A stretch of 61,775 bases of DNA, taken from NCBI RefSeq assembly GCF_016462415.1, contig NZ_JAEMTF010000017.1, forward strand, positions 1-61,775. The letters run 5' to 3'. The notes beneath the pieces are model-generated. The model did no database searches. It was not told the DNA's origin and saw only the letters and a list, made by a program, of their open reading frames with translations. Within the stretch, counting starts at the first letter, position 1. Every line of letters begins with the position of its first letter. The DNA comes from Williamsia sp. (GTDB taxonomy: Bacteria > Actinomycetota > Actinomycetes > Mycobacteriales > Mycobacteriaceae). Of the stretch, positions 1-11,148 are shown piece after piece. The position numbers and the translations under genes were made by a program.

Positions 1-77
1 ACACCCCCGGCGAGGCGGACTACTACCGCAACGGCGGCATCCTGCAGTACGTGCTCCGCAACATGATCAAGGGCTGA
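1..77 (+). CDS. acn: Aconitate hydratase, C-terminal end (partial)
   Basis: Only the last 24 codons lie in the window, read from base 3 to a TGA at 75-77. The tail, EADYYRNGGILQYVLRNMIKG before the stop, is the conserved C-terminus of the monomeric AcnA-type aconitase, which interconverts citrate and isocitrate in the TCA cycle using a 4Fe-4S cluster. The identification rests on this tail and on the AcnR repressor gene directly downstream, the usual arrangement in corynebacteria and mycobacteria. A strong hairpin follows at 109-142. Confidence 0.85.
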   Translation, partial: TPGEADYYRNGGILQYVLRNMIKG

Positions 78-108
78 CGCAGTACCTGCAGTGTCGAAGT
101 CCGTTCAT

Positions 109-142
109 CCCACGGTGGGCCCGCTCGCGGGTCCACCGTGGG
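109..142 (+). terminator. Hairpin terminator after acn
   Basis: Bases 109-123 pair with 128-142 in a 15-bp stem (one G-T pair at 119/132) closed by a CTCG loop. There is no run of T after it, as is common for actinobacterial intrinsic terminators. It lies between the acn stop and the acnR start, so it should limit read-through while acnR uses its own or residual transcription. Confidence 0.7.
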
Positions 143-172
143 TGAGCACGCCATGAGTTAGAGGTCATCACC

Positions 173-745
173 GTGCCCAAGGTCAGCGAGGACCATCTCG
201 CCGCGCGTCGTCGCGAGATCCTCACCGGCGCGCGGCGGTGCTTCGCCGAATACGGCTACGACGGCGCCACCGTCCGTCGCCTCGAGGAGGCGACCGAACT
301 CTCCCGCGGCGCGATCTTCCACCACTTCCGCGACAAGGAAGCGCTGTTCCTGGCGCTGGCCCACGAGGACGCCGAGCGGATGGCCGACGTCGCGGCCGAG
401 CAGGGTCTCGTCCAGGTCATGCGCGACATGCTCGACCACCCCGAGGATTTCGACTGGCTCGGAACCCGTCTGGAGATCGCGCGGAAGCTGCGCACCGACG
501 CAGCGTTCCGCACCGAGTGGTTGGAGCGGTCGGTCGATCTCGAGACCGCGACCCTGGCCCGGCTCGAACGTCAGCGCAGCGCCGGCCGACTCCGCGACGA
601 CATCCCCACCGCGGTCATCGTGCAGTACCTGGACCTGGTCCTGGACGGCATGATCACCCGGTTGGCGTCGGGACACCGAACCGGAGATCTGCACGCCGTC
701 CTCGATCTCGTCGAGGAGTCGGTGCGCCGTCCCCGGTCCCGATGA
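173..745 (+). CDS. acnR: TetR-family repressor of aconitase, AcnR
   Basis: A 190-residue TetR regulator. The N-terminal helix-turn-helix (about residues 13-58, with ARRCFAEYGYDGATVRRLEEAT and SRGAIFHHFRDKE) closely matches Corynebacterium glutamicum AcnR, which binds the acn promoter and represses it. The C-terminal part (LEIARKLRTD, VLDGMITRLASG) also matches AcnR as I know it. The start is a GTG with a GAGG box 8 bases upstream. Its position just downstream of acn is the conserved AcnR context. AcnR is reported to respond to citrate and metal, which is family knowledge and not visible here. Confidence 0.92.
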   Translation: MPKVSEDHLAARRREILTGARRCFAEYGYDGATVRRLEEATELSRGAIFHHFRDKEALFLALAHEDAERMADVAAEQGLVQVMRDMLDHPEDFDWLGTRLEIARKLRTDAAFRTEWLERSVDLETATLARLERQRSAGRLRDDIPTAVIVQYLDLVLDGMITRLASGHRTGDLHAVLDLVEESVRRPRSR

Positions 746-844
746 CCGCGCGGTGCCCCCCGGGACCGGTTCCACCGGTCGTTCTCGCGGAGGCATCCGG
801 TGCCACCGTGACGCCCGTCTGGCTCGGCTGACGTCGAGGCCATG

Positions 845-1051
845 ATGGCTCAGGACTATCGGTTCGGCCCCGGTATCGCAATCGGGTACGGGGCCACCGC
901 GCTGGCTGCGGTCCTCCTGTTCATCGGGTTGATCTCGCAGACGACGTGGCTGTGGGTGCTCGCCCTGGTCCTCTTCGTCCTGACCGGTTTGTGGTGGGGC
1001 GGCATCCGCAGGCAGTTCTTCCCCGACGAGGGTCGGCAACGACACCGGTGA
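845..1051 (+). CDS. Small two-helix membrane protein
   Basis: About 68 residues with two hydrophobic helices, roughly residues 14-33 and 38-55, and a basic C-terminal tail (RRQFF, RQRHR). Two ATG codons lie at 842 and 845. The GAGG box at 836-839 is better spaced for 845, so that start is chosen. Codon use is similar to the neighbours and the composition makes a real membrane protein likely, but I recognise no family. It lies on the same strand as acnR, about 100 bases downstream, and could be co-transcribed. It may instead be a chance open frame. Confidence 0.5.
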   Translation: MAQDYRFGPGIAIGYGATALAAVLLFIGLISQTTWLWVLALVLFVLTGLWWGGIRRQFFPDEGRQRHR

Positions 1052-1070
1052 CCGCACCGCGCCGGTACAT

Positions 1071-1084
1071 AAGTTCGCTTACTT
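1071..1084. promoter_or_regulatory. Palindromic operator-like site before acyl-CoA synthetase gene
   Basis: AAGTTCGCTTACTT fits the symmetric pattern AAGTnnGCnnACTT. It lies 58 bases before the start at 1142 in an AT-richer intergenic patch. A possible -10 (TACCAT, 1110-1115) lies downstream of it. The size and symmetry fit a TetR-type regulator of lipid genes, but no cognate protein can be named from the sequence. Confidence 0.4.
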
Positions 1085-1141
1085 TGCCGCGGCGGCGAGA
1101 ATCGATCGTTACCATCGGGATCACCGACTGATCGCTCGGTC

Positions 1142-2689
1142 ATGTCCGAACGGAAGGCCACGATGTTCCCAGGAGTTTTCGCGGCGACGATGCCCGACAA
1201 GCCGGCCGCGATCTCGCCTGCCACCGGTGAGCAACTCACCTACCGCGAACTCGACGAACGGTCGACCCGCCTGGCCAATCTGCTGCATGAACTGGGACTG
1301 CGGCGCGGCGACTGCATCGCACTGGTGTCGACCAACGACCTCCGGGTGTTCGAGGTCTACTGGGCCGCACTGCGTTCCGGGCTCTACATCACCCCGGTCA
1401 ACTACCATCTGACGGCTGCGGAGACGAACTTCATCCTCGGCGACTGTGGTGCGCGCGTACTGTTTGCGAGCACCGCCTCCGCCGATGCGGTCTCGGCCAG
1501 CGATGAGGTACCGACCATCGAACGCCGCTTCGCCTGGGGCGCGGGAATCGACGGGTTCGACTCCTACGACGAGGCCCTCGCGGCGGCGTCGCCGTTACGT
1601 CCGGCGACTCAACCACGCGGGCACGACATGCTCTACTCGTCGGGGACGACCGGCCGACCCAAGGGGATCAAACCGGCTCTGCCCGAGGGTCAGGTCGACG
1701 AGATCCCGGACGTCTACACGGCGATCTTCGCGCCGATGTACGGGTTCGACGAGAACACCGTCTACCTCTCCCCTGCTCCCCTCTATCACGCTGCGCCGCT
1801 GCGGTATTGCGGCATGACGCAGTCGGTTGGCGGCACCGTGGTGATGATGGACCGGTTCGACGCCGAGGAGGCGTTGCGACTGATCGAGAAGTACGGGGCC
1901 ACGCACAGCCAGTGGGTGCCGACCATGTTCATCCGCATGCTCAAACTCCCCGCGCAGACACGCGATGCCTACGACGTGTCGTCGATGAAGGTCGCCATCC
2001 ACGCTGCGGCGCCGTGTCCGGTGCACGTCAAACGCGCCATGATCGAGTGGTGGGGCCCGGTGATCCAGGAGTACTACTCGTCGACCGAGGCGGTCGGCGC
2101 CACGTTCATCAACAGCGAGGAAGCCCTCGAACACCCCGGATCGGTCGGCAAGCCACTGCTCGGGGTCATCCACGTCTGCGACGACGACGGGACCGAGTTG
2201 GCCACCGGCGAGACCGGGACCGTGTTCTTCGAGCGTGAGGCGCAGACCTTCTCCTATCACAACGACCCTGAGAAGACCCGTGCCGCACAGCATCCCGACC
2301 ATCCCCTGTGGGCCACCACCGGCGACATCGGGCACGTCGACGACGACGGCTTCCTCTACCTGACCGATCGCAAGGCCTTCATGATCATCTCCGGTGGCGT
2401 GAACATCTACCCGCAGGAGGCCGAGAACATCCTGATCGGTCACCCCGCGGTGTTCGACGTCGCGGTGATCGGGGTGCCGAACGACGAACTGGGCGAGGAG
2501 GTCAAGGCCTGCGTGCAGCTCGAGGCGGGGACCGCGGCGTCCGAGGACCTGGCCGCCGAGCTCATCGCCTTCACCCGCGAGGCGCTTGCCGCCTACAAGG
2601 TCCCGCGCACGATCGACTTCGTCGACGAACTACCCCGCACCGCCACCGGCAAGCTGGTGAAAGGTCAACTGCAGCAGCAGTATCGTTGA
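1142..2689 (+). CDS. Acyl-CoA synthetase (AMP-forming, FadD-like)
   Basis: A 515-residue enzyme of the ANL adenylate-forming superfamily that activates a carboxylic acid to acyl-AMP and then to acyl-CoA. Visible motifs are the P-loop SSGTTGRPKG (about 166-175), the A4/A5 region YYSSTE (311-316), TGD (393-395), the hinge DRK (409-411) with SGGVNIYPQE, and the catalytic lysine near the end (PRTATGK). Length is normal for a FadD protein. It stands alone between acnR and the convergent ABC-F gene. The substrate chain length cannot be told from sequence. No clear ribosome site precedes the ATG; the next in-frame start is the ATG at codon 8. Confidence 0.85.
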   Translation: MSERKATMFPGVFAATMPDKPAAISPATGEQLTYRELDERSTRLANLLHELGLRRGDCIALVSTNDLRVFEVYWAALRSGLYITPVNYHLTAAETNFILGDCGARVLFASTASADAVSASDEVPTIERRFAWGAGIDGFDSYDEALAAASPLRPATQPRGHDMLYSSGTTGRPKGIKPALPEGQVDEIPDVYTAIFAPMYGFDENTVYLSPAPLYHAAPLRYCGMTQSVGGTVVMMDRFDAEEALRLIEKYGATHSQWVPTMFIRMLKLPAQTRDAYDVSSMKVAIHAAAPCPVHVKRAMIEWWGPVIQEYYSSTEAVGATFINSEEALEHPGSVGKPLLGVIHVCDDDGTELATGETGTVFFEREAQTFSYHNDPEKTRAAQHPDHPLWATTGDIGHVDDDGFLYLTDRKAFMIISGGVNIYPQEAENILIGHPAVFDVAVIGVPNDELGEEVKACVQLEAGTAASEDLAAELIAFTREALAAYKVPRTIDFVDELPRTATGKLVKGQLQQQYR

Positions 2690-2718
2690 CACATTCGGGA
2701 TCGAGGAGCTTCGCGTCA

Positions 2719-4350
<1,632 letters not shown>

Positions 4351-4358
4351 GACGTTTG

Positions 4359-4364
4359 AGTTTA
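4359..4364 (-). promoter_or_regulatory. -10 box of the ABC-F gene, leaderless
   Basis: On the minus strand TAAACT is followed by 8 bases and then the GTG at 4350. This is the actinobacterial -10 pattern TANNNT placed so that transcription would start at the first base of the start codon. Confidence 0.6.
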
Positions 4365-4423
4365 CGCGCTCATGACCATTGCTTTTCGCCACGACCGGCC
4401 GGGCGGCGCCGGAGGTGCTTCGT

Positions 4424-4429
4424 TACGGT
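4424..4429 (+). promoter_or_regulatory. -10 box of the SDR gene, leaderless
   Basis: TACGGT is followed by 7 bases and the GTG at 4437. Together with the box at 4359-4364 it makes a compact divergent promoter pair in 86 bases. Confidence 0.5.
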
Positions 4430-4436
4430 GCAGGAT

Positions 4437-5231
4437 GTGACCGAACCAACAGACACACCCGCCGAATCCGGCCTCCGATCGCTCGCCGGACGCTCGGCCC
4501 TGGTGACCGGCGCGAGTCGTGGCATCGGATTGTCGATCGCCACCGAACTCGCCCGTCGTGGAGCCGCCGTCACCATCACCGCACGCAAAGCCGAGCCGCT
4601 GGCGCAGGCTGCGGAGTCGATCCGCACCGCGGTCCCGGGGGCCGTCATCGCATCCGACCCCGGTAACGCCGGGTCGGCCGAGGACCGTGCCCGTGCGGTC
4701 GCCACCGCTGCGGCAGCGACCGGCACCGTCGACATCCTGATCAACAACACCGGGATCAACCCCGTCTTCGGTCCGCTGATGTCGGCCGACCTCGACGCCG
4801 TTCGCAAGATCTTCGACGTCAACGTCGTTGCCGCGCTCGGCTTCATCCAGGAGTGCCACCGCGCCGGTATGGGCGAGCACGGCGGAACCGTCGTCAACGT
4901 GGCGAGCGTCGCCGGTCTGCGTTCCACCGGCGTGATCGCCGCCTACGGTGCGTCGAAGGCCGCGCTGATCCGCCTGACCGAGGAACTCGCCGCCGAGCTG
5001 GGACCCGGTATCCGGGTGAACGCGGTCGCCCCGGCAGTGGTGAAGACGCAGTTCGCCGAGGGTCTGCTGGCCGCAGGCGAGGACGTCGTCGCGTCGCGGT
5101 ACCCCCTCAAGCGTGTCGGCGTGCCCACCGACGTCGCCCAGGTCGTGGCGTTCCTCGCCGGCGACGAGTCCAGCTGGATCACCGGGGAGACGATCCGCGT
5201 CGACGGCGGCATGCTCGCCGCCGGCAGCTAG
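4437..5231 (+). CDS. Short-chain dehydrogenase/reductase (FabG-like)
   Basis: A 264-residue classical SDR that should be an NAD(P)H-dependent oxidoreductase. It has the cofactor motif TGASRGIG (24-31), the NNTG signature near 103-106, and the catalytic Ser157, Tyr170 and Lys174 (YGASK), with Asn129 in the fourth position. The C-terminal FLAGDESSWITGETIRVDGG is typical of 3-oxoacyl-ACP reductase-like members. The GTG at 4437 lies 7 bases after TACGGT, supporting a leaderless start; an upstream GTG at 4428 is possible. A lycopene cyclase gene starts 7 bases downstream with a ribosome site inside the gap, so the two are likely co-transcribed. The substrate is unknown. Confidence 0.85.
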   Translation: MTEPTDTPAESGLRSLAGRSALVTGASRGIGLSIATELARRGAAVTITARKAEPLAQAAESIRTAVPGAVIASDPGNAGSAEDRARAVATAAAATGTVDILINNTGINPVFGPLMSADLDAVRKIFDVNVVAALGFIQECHRAGMGEHGGTVVNVASVAGLRSTGVIAAYGASKAALIRLTEELAAELGPGIRVNAVAPAVVKTQFAEGLLAAGEDVVASRYPLKRVGVPTDVAQVVAFLAGDESSWITGETIRVDGGMLAAGS

Positions 5232-5238
5232 GACCGCC

Positions 5239-6384
5239 GTGGGCGACACCGTCCACCGGTGCACCCTGGCCGTCGTCGGCGCCGGACCGGCGGGACGTTC
5301 CCTGGCCCACCGTGCCGCGCTGGCCGGGATCGATGTCGTCCTCGTCGACCGCGACCCCGACCGGGTGTGGCGCTCGACCTACGCCGCCTGGACCGACGAG
5401 CTCCCGGGGTGGGTCGACCCTGTCGCCATCTCGCATCAGGTCGAATCGGTGGCGGTGTACTCCCCCACCCATCACACCCTGCGCCGCGGATACACGGTGC
5501 TCGACACCGCCGCCCTCCAGCGCAGCCTGGCCCTCGACGGGGTGCGAGCGGTAGCCGGGACGGCGATGACCACCGACGCACGGTCGGTGTCGTTGAGCAC
5601 CGGCGTGACGGTGGCCGCACAGGTCGTCGTCGACGCGCGCGGGTCCATATCGACGACCGGACCCGCCCAGACCGCGTACGGCGTCTTCGTACCCCGTGAG
5701 CAGGCCGCCCCGATCCTGGGCGCCGACCCGGCCGTCCTGATGGACTGGCGGCCGTTCGACGGCTCCGACGACGGGCCCCGTGTCCCGAGCTTCCTGTACA
5801 CCGTCCCGGTCTCGGCTGACCGGGTCCTCGTCGAGGAGACCTGTCTCGTCGGGCACCCGGCGTTGTCGGTCGGGACCCTGCGAGATCGATTGCGCACCAG
5901 GCTGAGTCGTCGCGGCCACGCGATCGACGTCGACGGCGACGACATCGAACGGGTGCATTTCGCGGTCACCGGAGGTGGCGGGCGTCCATGGACATCGCGG
6001 CCGATGACGTTCGGTGCGGCCGGTGGTCTGATGCACCCGGCGACGGGGTACAGCGTCGCCACCTCGATGCGCTGCGCCGATGCTGTCGTGGCCGCGATCG
6101 CGCGGGGTGACGATCCCGGATCGGCGCTGTGGACGGCGCGCGCCCGACTGGTGCACACCCTGCGTCGGCGAGGGCTCAACGCTCTGTTGGGTCTCGACGC
6201 CGAGACCACCGTCGAGTTCTTCGACGCATTCTTCGAGCTGCCCGCCGATCGACAACGGGCCTACCTGTCCGGTCGCGACGATCCGCGCGGGGTGATGGCG
6301 GCGATGCTCACCATGATGCGGGTCGCCGACCCGGGTGTCGGGATCGCGGTCGCACGAGGTGCCGCGGCACCGACCCGCTGGTGA
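5239..6384 (+). CDS. crtL: Lycopene cyclase family protein
   Basis: A 381-residue FAD-dependent protein of the plant/cyanobacterial-type lycopene cyclase family, which closes the ends of lycopene to ionone rings. It has an N-terminal dinucleotide site (GAGPAG, about 15-20), the family segment TYAAWTDELPGW, the VVDARG motif, an EETCLVG segment, and the C-terminal GAAGGLMHPATGYS motif that binds FAD in this family. The start GTG at 5239 is preceded by AGGA at 5230-5233. No other carotenoid gene (crtE, crtB, crtI) lies in the window, so its partners must be elsewhere. Its stop is two bases from the convergent MarR gene. Confidence 0.82.
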   Translation: MGDTVHRCTLAVVGAGPAGRSLAHRAALAGIDVVLVDRDPDRVWRSTYAAWTDELPGWVDPVAISHQVESVAVYSPTHHTLRRGYTVLDTAALQRSLALDGVRAVAGTAMTTDARSVSLSTGVTVAAQVVVDARGSISTTGPAQTAYGVFVPREQAAPILGADPAVLMDWRPFDGSDDGPRVPSFLYTVPVSADRVLVEETCLVGHPALSVGTLRDRLRTRLSRRGHAIDVDGDDIERVHFAVTGGGGRPWTSRPMTFGAAGGLMHPATGYSVATSMRCADAVVAAIARGDDPGSALWTARARLVHTLRRRGLNALLGLDAETTVEFFDAFFELPADRQRAYLSGRDDPRGVMAAMLTMMRVADPGVGIAVARGAAAPTRW

Positions 6385-6386
6385 AT

Positions 6387-6848
6387 TCAGGCGTCGCCGG
6401 TGGTGTCGTCCTCCGCGTCGAGCAGGCGACCGAGAAGTGCGGCCAGCTGACGGAGTTCGCCGTCGGTGAGCGCGGACACCGACGACGGCGGCCGCAGGAG
6501 GATGGCGTCGGCCGTCGCGATGGCGTCGTGACCGGCCGCCGTGAGCGTGACCAGCTTGCGCCGACGGTCGTCGGGGTGCGGACGTCGCTCGACGAGGCCG
6601 TGCGCTTCGAGCTTGTCGACGATCAGCGTCGTGTACGGGGCGTCGACGTTGTTGACCTCGGCGAGGTCGCGCAGCGTCATCGGCCGGTCTCGCAGCTGGA
6701 AGAGGACCTTGCCCCGACCGCCGCCCAGGCGAAACCCGAGTGCGTCGGCGAGTTCGCCCCGGCGGTTCTGCGCCTCGACGTAGCGGTACATCCGCGCCCA
6801 GGCACCGTGGTCCCGGTCGGTCGCTTCCTGGTCCGCGCCGTCGCTCAC
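6387..6848 (-). CDS. MarR-family transcriptional regulator
   Basis: A 153-residue winged-helix regulator. The recognition region (MTLRDLAEVNNVDAPYTTLIVDKLEAHGLVERR) and the wing (HPDDRRRKLVTLT) are clear MarR features; dimerisation helices flank them. The GTG at 6848 overlaps the stop of the upstream dehydrogenase as GTGA, so translation is coupled. A GTG one codon earlier is less likely. A near-perfect palindrome at 7563-7597 over the start of the two-gene unit is the probable site of autoregulation. The ligand is unknown; co-transcription with an SDR suggests response to a small organic compound. Confidence 0.88.
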   Translation of the reverse strand: MSDGADQEATDRDHGAWARMYRYVEAQNRRGELADALGFRLGGGRGKVLFQLRDRPMTLRDLAEVNNVDAPYTTLIVDKLEAHGLVERRPHPDDRRRKLVTLTAAGHDAIATADAILLRPPSSVSALTDGELRQLAALLGRLLDAEDDTTGDA

Positions 6849-7573
6849 CACGGAACCGTACGTCCCAGGTAGTCGACGTATCGCAATTCGGTTGATCCGG
6901 ACAGGGAGTCCAATGTCCTCACGACGTTCGGGATGGAATCGTCGACGGTGAGACGTGCCTCGCTGCCACCGAGATCGGTCTGCACCCACCCCGGCGCCAT
7001 CAGCACGAGCGAGCGACGGTCGCCTGCATGCCGCGCTGCGTAGCTACGCACGTAGGTGTTCAGCGCCGCCTTGCTCCCGCGGTACATTTCGTGGCCGCCC
7101 GTGACGTTGTTGGTGACACTCCCCTGCCCCGACGACATCACCCCGATCGTGCCGTCGGGTTCCACGAGGTCGGCCAGCGCCTCGATGACGCGCAACGGGC
7201 TCAGCGCATTGGTGATCATGACCCGGGTGAATTCCTCGTCGCTGGTCTCGGCGACCGTCCCCTCGGGTTCGTTCGTGACGCCCGCGTTGACGAATAGCAG
7301 GTCGAACGTCCGGCCCGCCAAGCGCTCTCGGAGCGAAGCGATCTGTTCGGGCTCGGTGATGTCGACGGTCTCGATCTCGATGTCCCGGTCGTCTCGGTCG
7401 GCGAGATCGTGCAGGGGCGTCCGACGCGAACCACGCACGGTGGCGACCACCTCTCGTCGTTGGCCGGACCATTCGTCGGCCAGCGCGAGACCGAGCCCAC
7501 GTGAGGCGCCGATCAACAGAACACGGTCGAGGGAACGAGCCGGGGCGTCGTCGTCTGCAGTAGTTGTAGTCAT
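6845..7573 (-). CDS. Short-chain dehydrogenase in a MarR operon
   Basis: About 242 residues with the SDR cofactor motif GASRGLG (22-28), the NAG element (FVNAGVT), a serine-rich catalytic strand (GVMSSGQGS) and YRGSK holding the Tyr/Lys pair. It looks like a C-factor/sniffer-type SDR rather than FabG. Possible starts are ATG 7573, ATG 7582 or 7654; 7573 is chosen since residues before it are hydrophobic filler and 7654 would overlap the next gene. The start lies inside the palindrome 7563-7597, so a bound repressor would block both RNA polymerase and ribosome access. Its stop overlaps the MarR start. Confidence 0.8.
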   Translation of the reverse strand: MTTTTADDDAPARSLDRVLLIGASRGLGLALADEWSGQRREVVATVRGSRRTPLHDLADRDDRDIEIETVDITEPEQIASLRERLAGRTFDLLFVNAGVTNEPEGTVAETSDEEFTRVMITNALSPLRVIEALADLVEPDGTIGVMSSGQGSVTNNVTGGHEMYRGSKAALNTYVRSYAARHAGDRRSLVLMAPGWVQTDLGGSEARLTVDDSIPNVVRTLDSLSGSTELRYVDYLGRTVPW

Positions 7574-7597
7574 AACAACCATTGTTACCACTACAAC
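7563..7597. promoter_or_regulatory. Long palindromic operator, probable MarR site
   Basis: Two 16-base arms (7563-7578 and 7582-7597) around a CCA centre. Outer blocks GTTGTAGT/ACTACAAC and inner blocks TAACAA/TTGTTA pair perfectly; only two adjacent positions in each arm (7571-7572 against 7588-7589) do not. It covers the start codon of the SDR-marR unit and is AT-rich in a GC-rich genome. On the minus strand TAACAAT lies 7 bases before the ATG at 7573 and may be the -10. Confidence 0.75.
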
Positions 7598-7632
7598 CAA
7601 AAGAGCGCCACTGTGCTCGCTCGCCGATTCGT

Positions 7633-8196
7633 CTAGCGCGGCAGTGCCCGCCACCTCGTGATCATTTCCTCGATGTCGATCGTGGCCACAACGATGCGTG
7701 AGGCCGGACCCAGCGACGGCGCCAGTCGTTCACGCTTCACCCGGCGGTTGAAATCGACGAGGATGCGGCGAACTGCCTCCTCGCTCCGTATGTCGCGCAA
7801 CGACTCCGGATACTCCTGGCGTTCGCGCCGCAACTGCAACGTGGCCGGCAGCAACTCCGACGAGTCGAGCCCCTCGTCACGGATCTTCTTCTTGGCCCAC
7901 CAGTCGGGGTCGTCGAGACCGCTCAGATCCAGCGGCTTGCCGAGGCCGGGCAGGTCGTCGAAGTCGCCTCGCTCACGGGCCTCCCGGATCAGTCGGTCGA
8001 CACGGGATTCCGCCACCGGGGGCTGATACCAGCGTCGGCGCCTGCGCGCACGTCTGTCGTCCACATCGGACGTCGCGTCAGAGTCCGACGTTTCGTGAGA
8101 ATCGGTGGGCCGCTCAGGGCCGGTGTGGGGATCCAACGCCGATCGACGAGGGTCAGACGGTGAAGCCCAGGGCCCGGAGCTGCTCGCGTCCGTCAT
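7633..8196 (-). CDS. DUF1992 (DnaJ homologue C28-type) domain protein
   Basis: A 187-residue protein. The first 60 residues are polar and low in complexity, then a basic patch ([17 protein letters not shown]). The conserved DUF1992 domain follows (about 62-150: DRLIREARERGDFDDLPGLGKPLD, then LPATLQLRRERQEYPESL). The domain is also found in eukaryotic DNAJC28; its role is not known to me. The ATG at 8196 overlaps sufT by 44 bases; an internal GTG near 8078 would remove the overlap and leave the domain intact. Placement at the end of the suf operon is notable and suggests co-transcription. Confidence 0.72.
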   Translation of the reverse strand: MTDASSSGPWASPSDPRRSALDPHTGPERPTDSHETSDSDATSDVDDRRARRRRRWYQPPVAESRVDRLIREARERGDFDDLPGLGKPLDLSGLDDPDWWAKKKIRDEGLDSSELLPATLQLRRERQEYPESLRDIRSEEAVRRILVDFNRRVKRERLAPSLGPASRIVVATIDIEEMITRWRALPR

Positions 8197-8509
8197 CGGT
8201 GATCTTGTCCGGGCCCCACGGCGGCAGCCAGACCCAGTTGATCACCAGTTCGGTGCACAGCCCGCTCCCGACGACCGCCGCACGCGACTGGTCCTCGATG
8301 ACGTCGGTCAGCGGGCAGGCCGCCGAGGTCAGGGTCATGTCGATCTTGGCCACGGCCTCGGCGTCGACATCGATGCCGTAGATCAGGCCGAGGTCGACGA
8401 CGTTGATGCCCAACTCGGGGTCGACCACGTCGCGCATGGCCTCCTCGATGTCGTCGAGGCTGGGCAGGGAGGTGGTGACCTCGCCGGTCGGTGTGGTGGT
8501 GTCAGTCAT
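8153..8509 (-). CDS. sufT: SufT-like Fe-S assembly factor (MIP18/DUF59)
   Basis: A 118-residue single-domain MIP18 family protein. The family core is visible: VVDPELGINVVDLGLIYGI, the CPLTD motif with its conserved cysteine, and the C-terminal WVWLPPWGPDKITDDGRE. SufT proteins help mature Fe-S proteins, and in mycobacteria the homologue (Rv1466) ends the suf operon. The ATG at 8509 has AAGGAA 5 bases upstream, and the sufU stop is one base away. Longer versions of the frame run into sufU and are rejected. Confidence 0.88.
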   Translation of the reverse strand: MTDTTTPTGEVTTSLPSLDDIEEAMRDVVDPELGINVVDLGLIYGIDVDAEAVAKIDMTLTSAACPLTDVIEDQSRAAVVGSGLCTELVINWVWLPPWGPDKITDDGREQLRALGFTV

Positions 8510-8510
8510 G

Positions 8511-10318
<1,808 letters not shown>

Positions 10319-11092
10319 TCAGGCGCCCGCGGCCGCGCTGGTGAACTTCACGTAGCCGTTCTCCTCGAGCTCGTCGGCGAGCTCGGGGCCGCCGGACTCG
10401 ACGACACGGCCGTTGACGAACACGTGGACGAACTCGGGCTTGATGTAGCGCAGGATTCGCGTGTAGTGCGTGATGAGCAGCACCCCACCGTTCTCACGCT
10501 CGCGGTAGTTGTTGACACCCTGCGAGACGACCCGCAGCGCATCGACGTCGAGGCCGGAGTCGGTCTCGTCGAGGATCGCGATCTTGGGCTTGAGCATGCC
10601 GAGCTGCAGGATCTCGTGGCGCTTCTTCTCGCCGCCGGAGAAGCCCTCGTTGACCGATCGCTCGACGAACGAGGGATCGATCTCCAGCTCGCTCAGGGAT
10701 TCCTTGACCTCTTTGACCCAGTGGCGCAGCTTGGGCGCCTCGCCGCGGACCGCGGTGGCCGCGGTACGAAGGAAGTTCGACATCGACACGCCGGGAACCT
10801 CGACGGGGTACTGCATCGCCAGGAACAGTCCGGCGCGTGCGCGCTCGTCGACGGTCATCGCCAGGACGTCCTCACCGTCGAGGGTGATCGTCCCCTGGGT
10901 CACCTGGTACTTCGGGTGACCGGCGATCGCGTACGACAGCGTCGACTTGCCGGAGCCGTTGGGCCCCATGATCGCGTGGGTCTGACCGGACTCGACGGTC
11001 AGGTCGACACCCTTGAGGATGACGATGGGCTCCGCGTCGGAGTCCTTGGGCGTGACGTTGACGTGCAGGTCACGGATTTCGAGTGTTGCCAC
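10319..11092 (-). CDS. sufC: Fe-S assembly ATPase SufC
   Basis: A 257-residue ABC-type ATPase that pairs with SufB and SufD in the scaffold complex. Walker A is GPNGSGKS (43-50), the signature is FSGGEKKRHEI, and the Walker B region is AILDETDSGLDVDAL, the SufC form of the motif. The gene lies 56 bases after sufD and 45 bases before sufS. The chosen start gives MATLEIRDLHV, the usual SufC beginning. Confidence 0.95.
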   Translation of the reverse strand: MATLEIRDLHVNVTPKDSDAEPIVILKGVDLTVESGQTHAIMGPNGSGKSTLSYAIAGHPKYQVTQGTITLDGEDVLAMTVDERARAGLFLAMQYPVEVPGVSMSNFLRTAATAVRGEAPKLRHWVKEVKESLSELEIDPSFVERSVNEGFSGGEKKRHEILQLGMLKPKIAILDETDSGLDVDALRVVSQGVNNYRERENGGVLLITHYTRILRYIKPEFVHVFVNGRVVESGGPELADELEENGYVKFTSAAAGA

Positions 11093-11148
11093 GGTGTTTC
11101 AGTCCTCTTGGTCGTAGTCGTGCGAAGTGTGTGCGGGCGCGGGACCCG

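Noticed and set aside
4351-4392. ATG start at 4392 for the ABC-F gene
   Set aside because: The extra 14 residues are not in homologues and the -10 box would lie inside the coding sequence.
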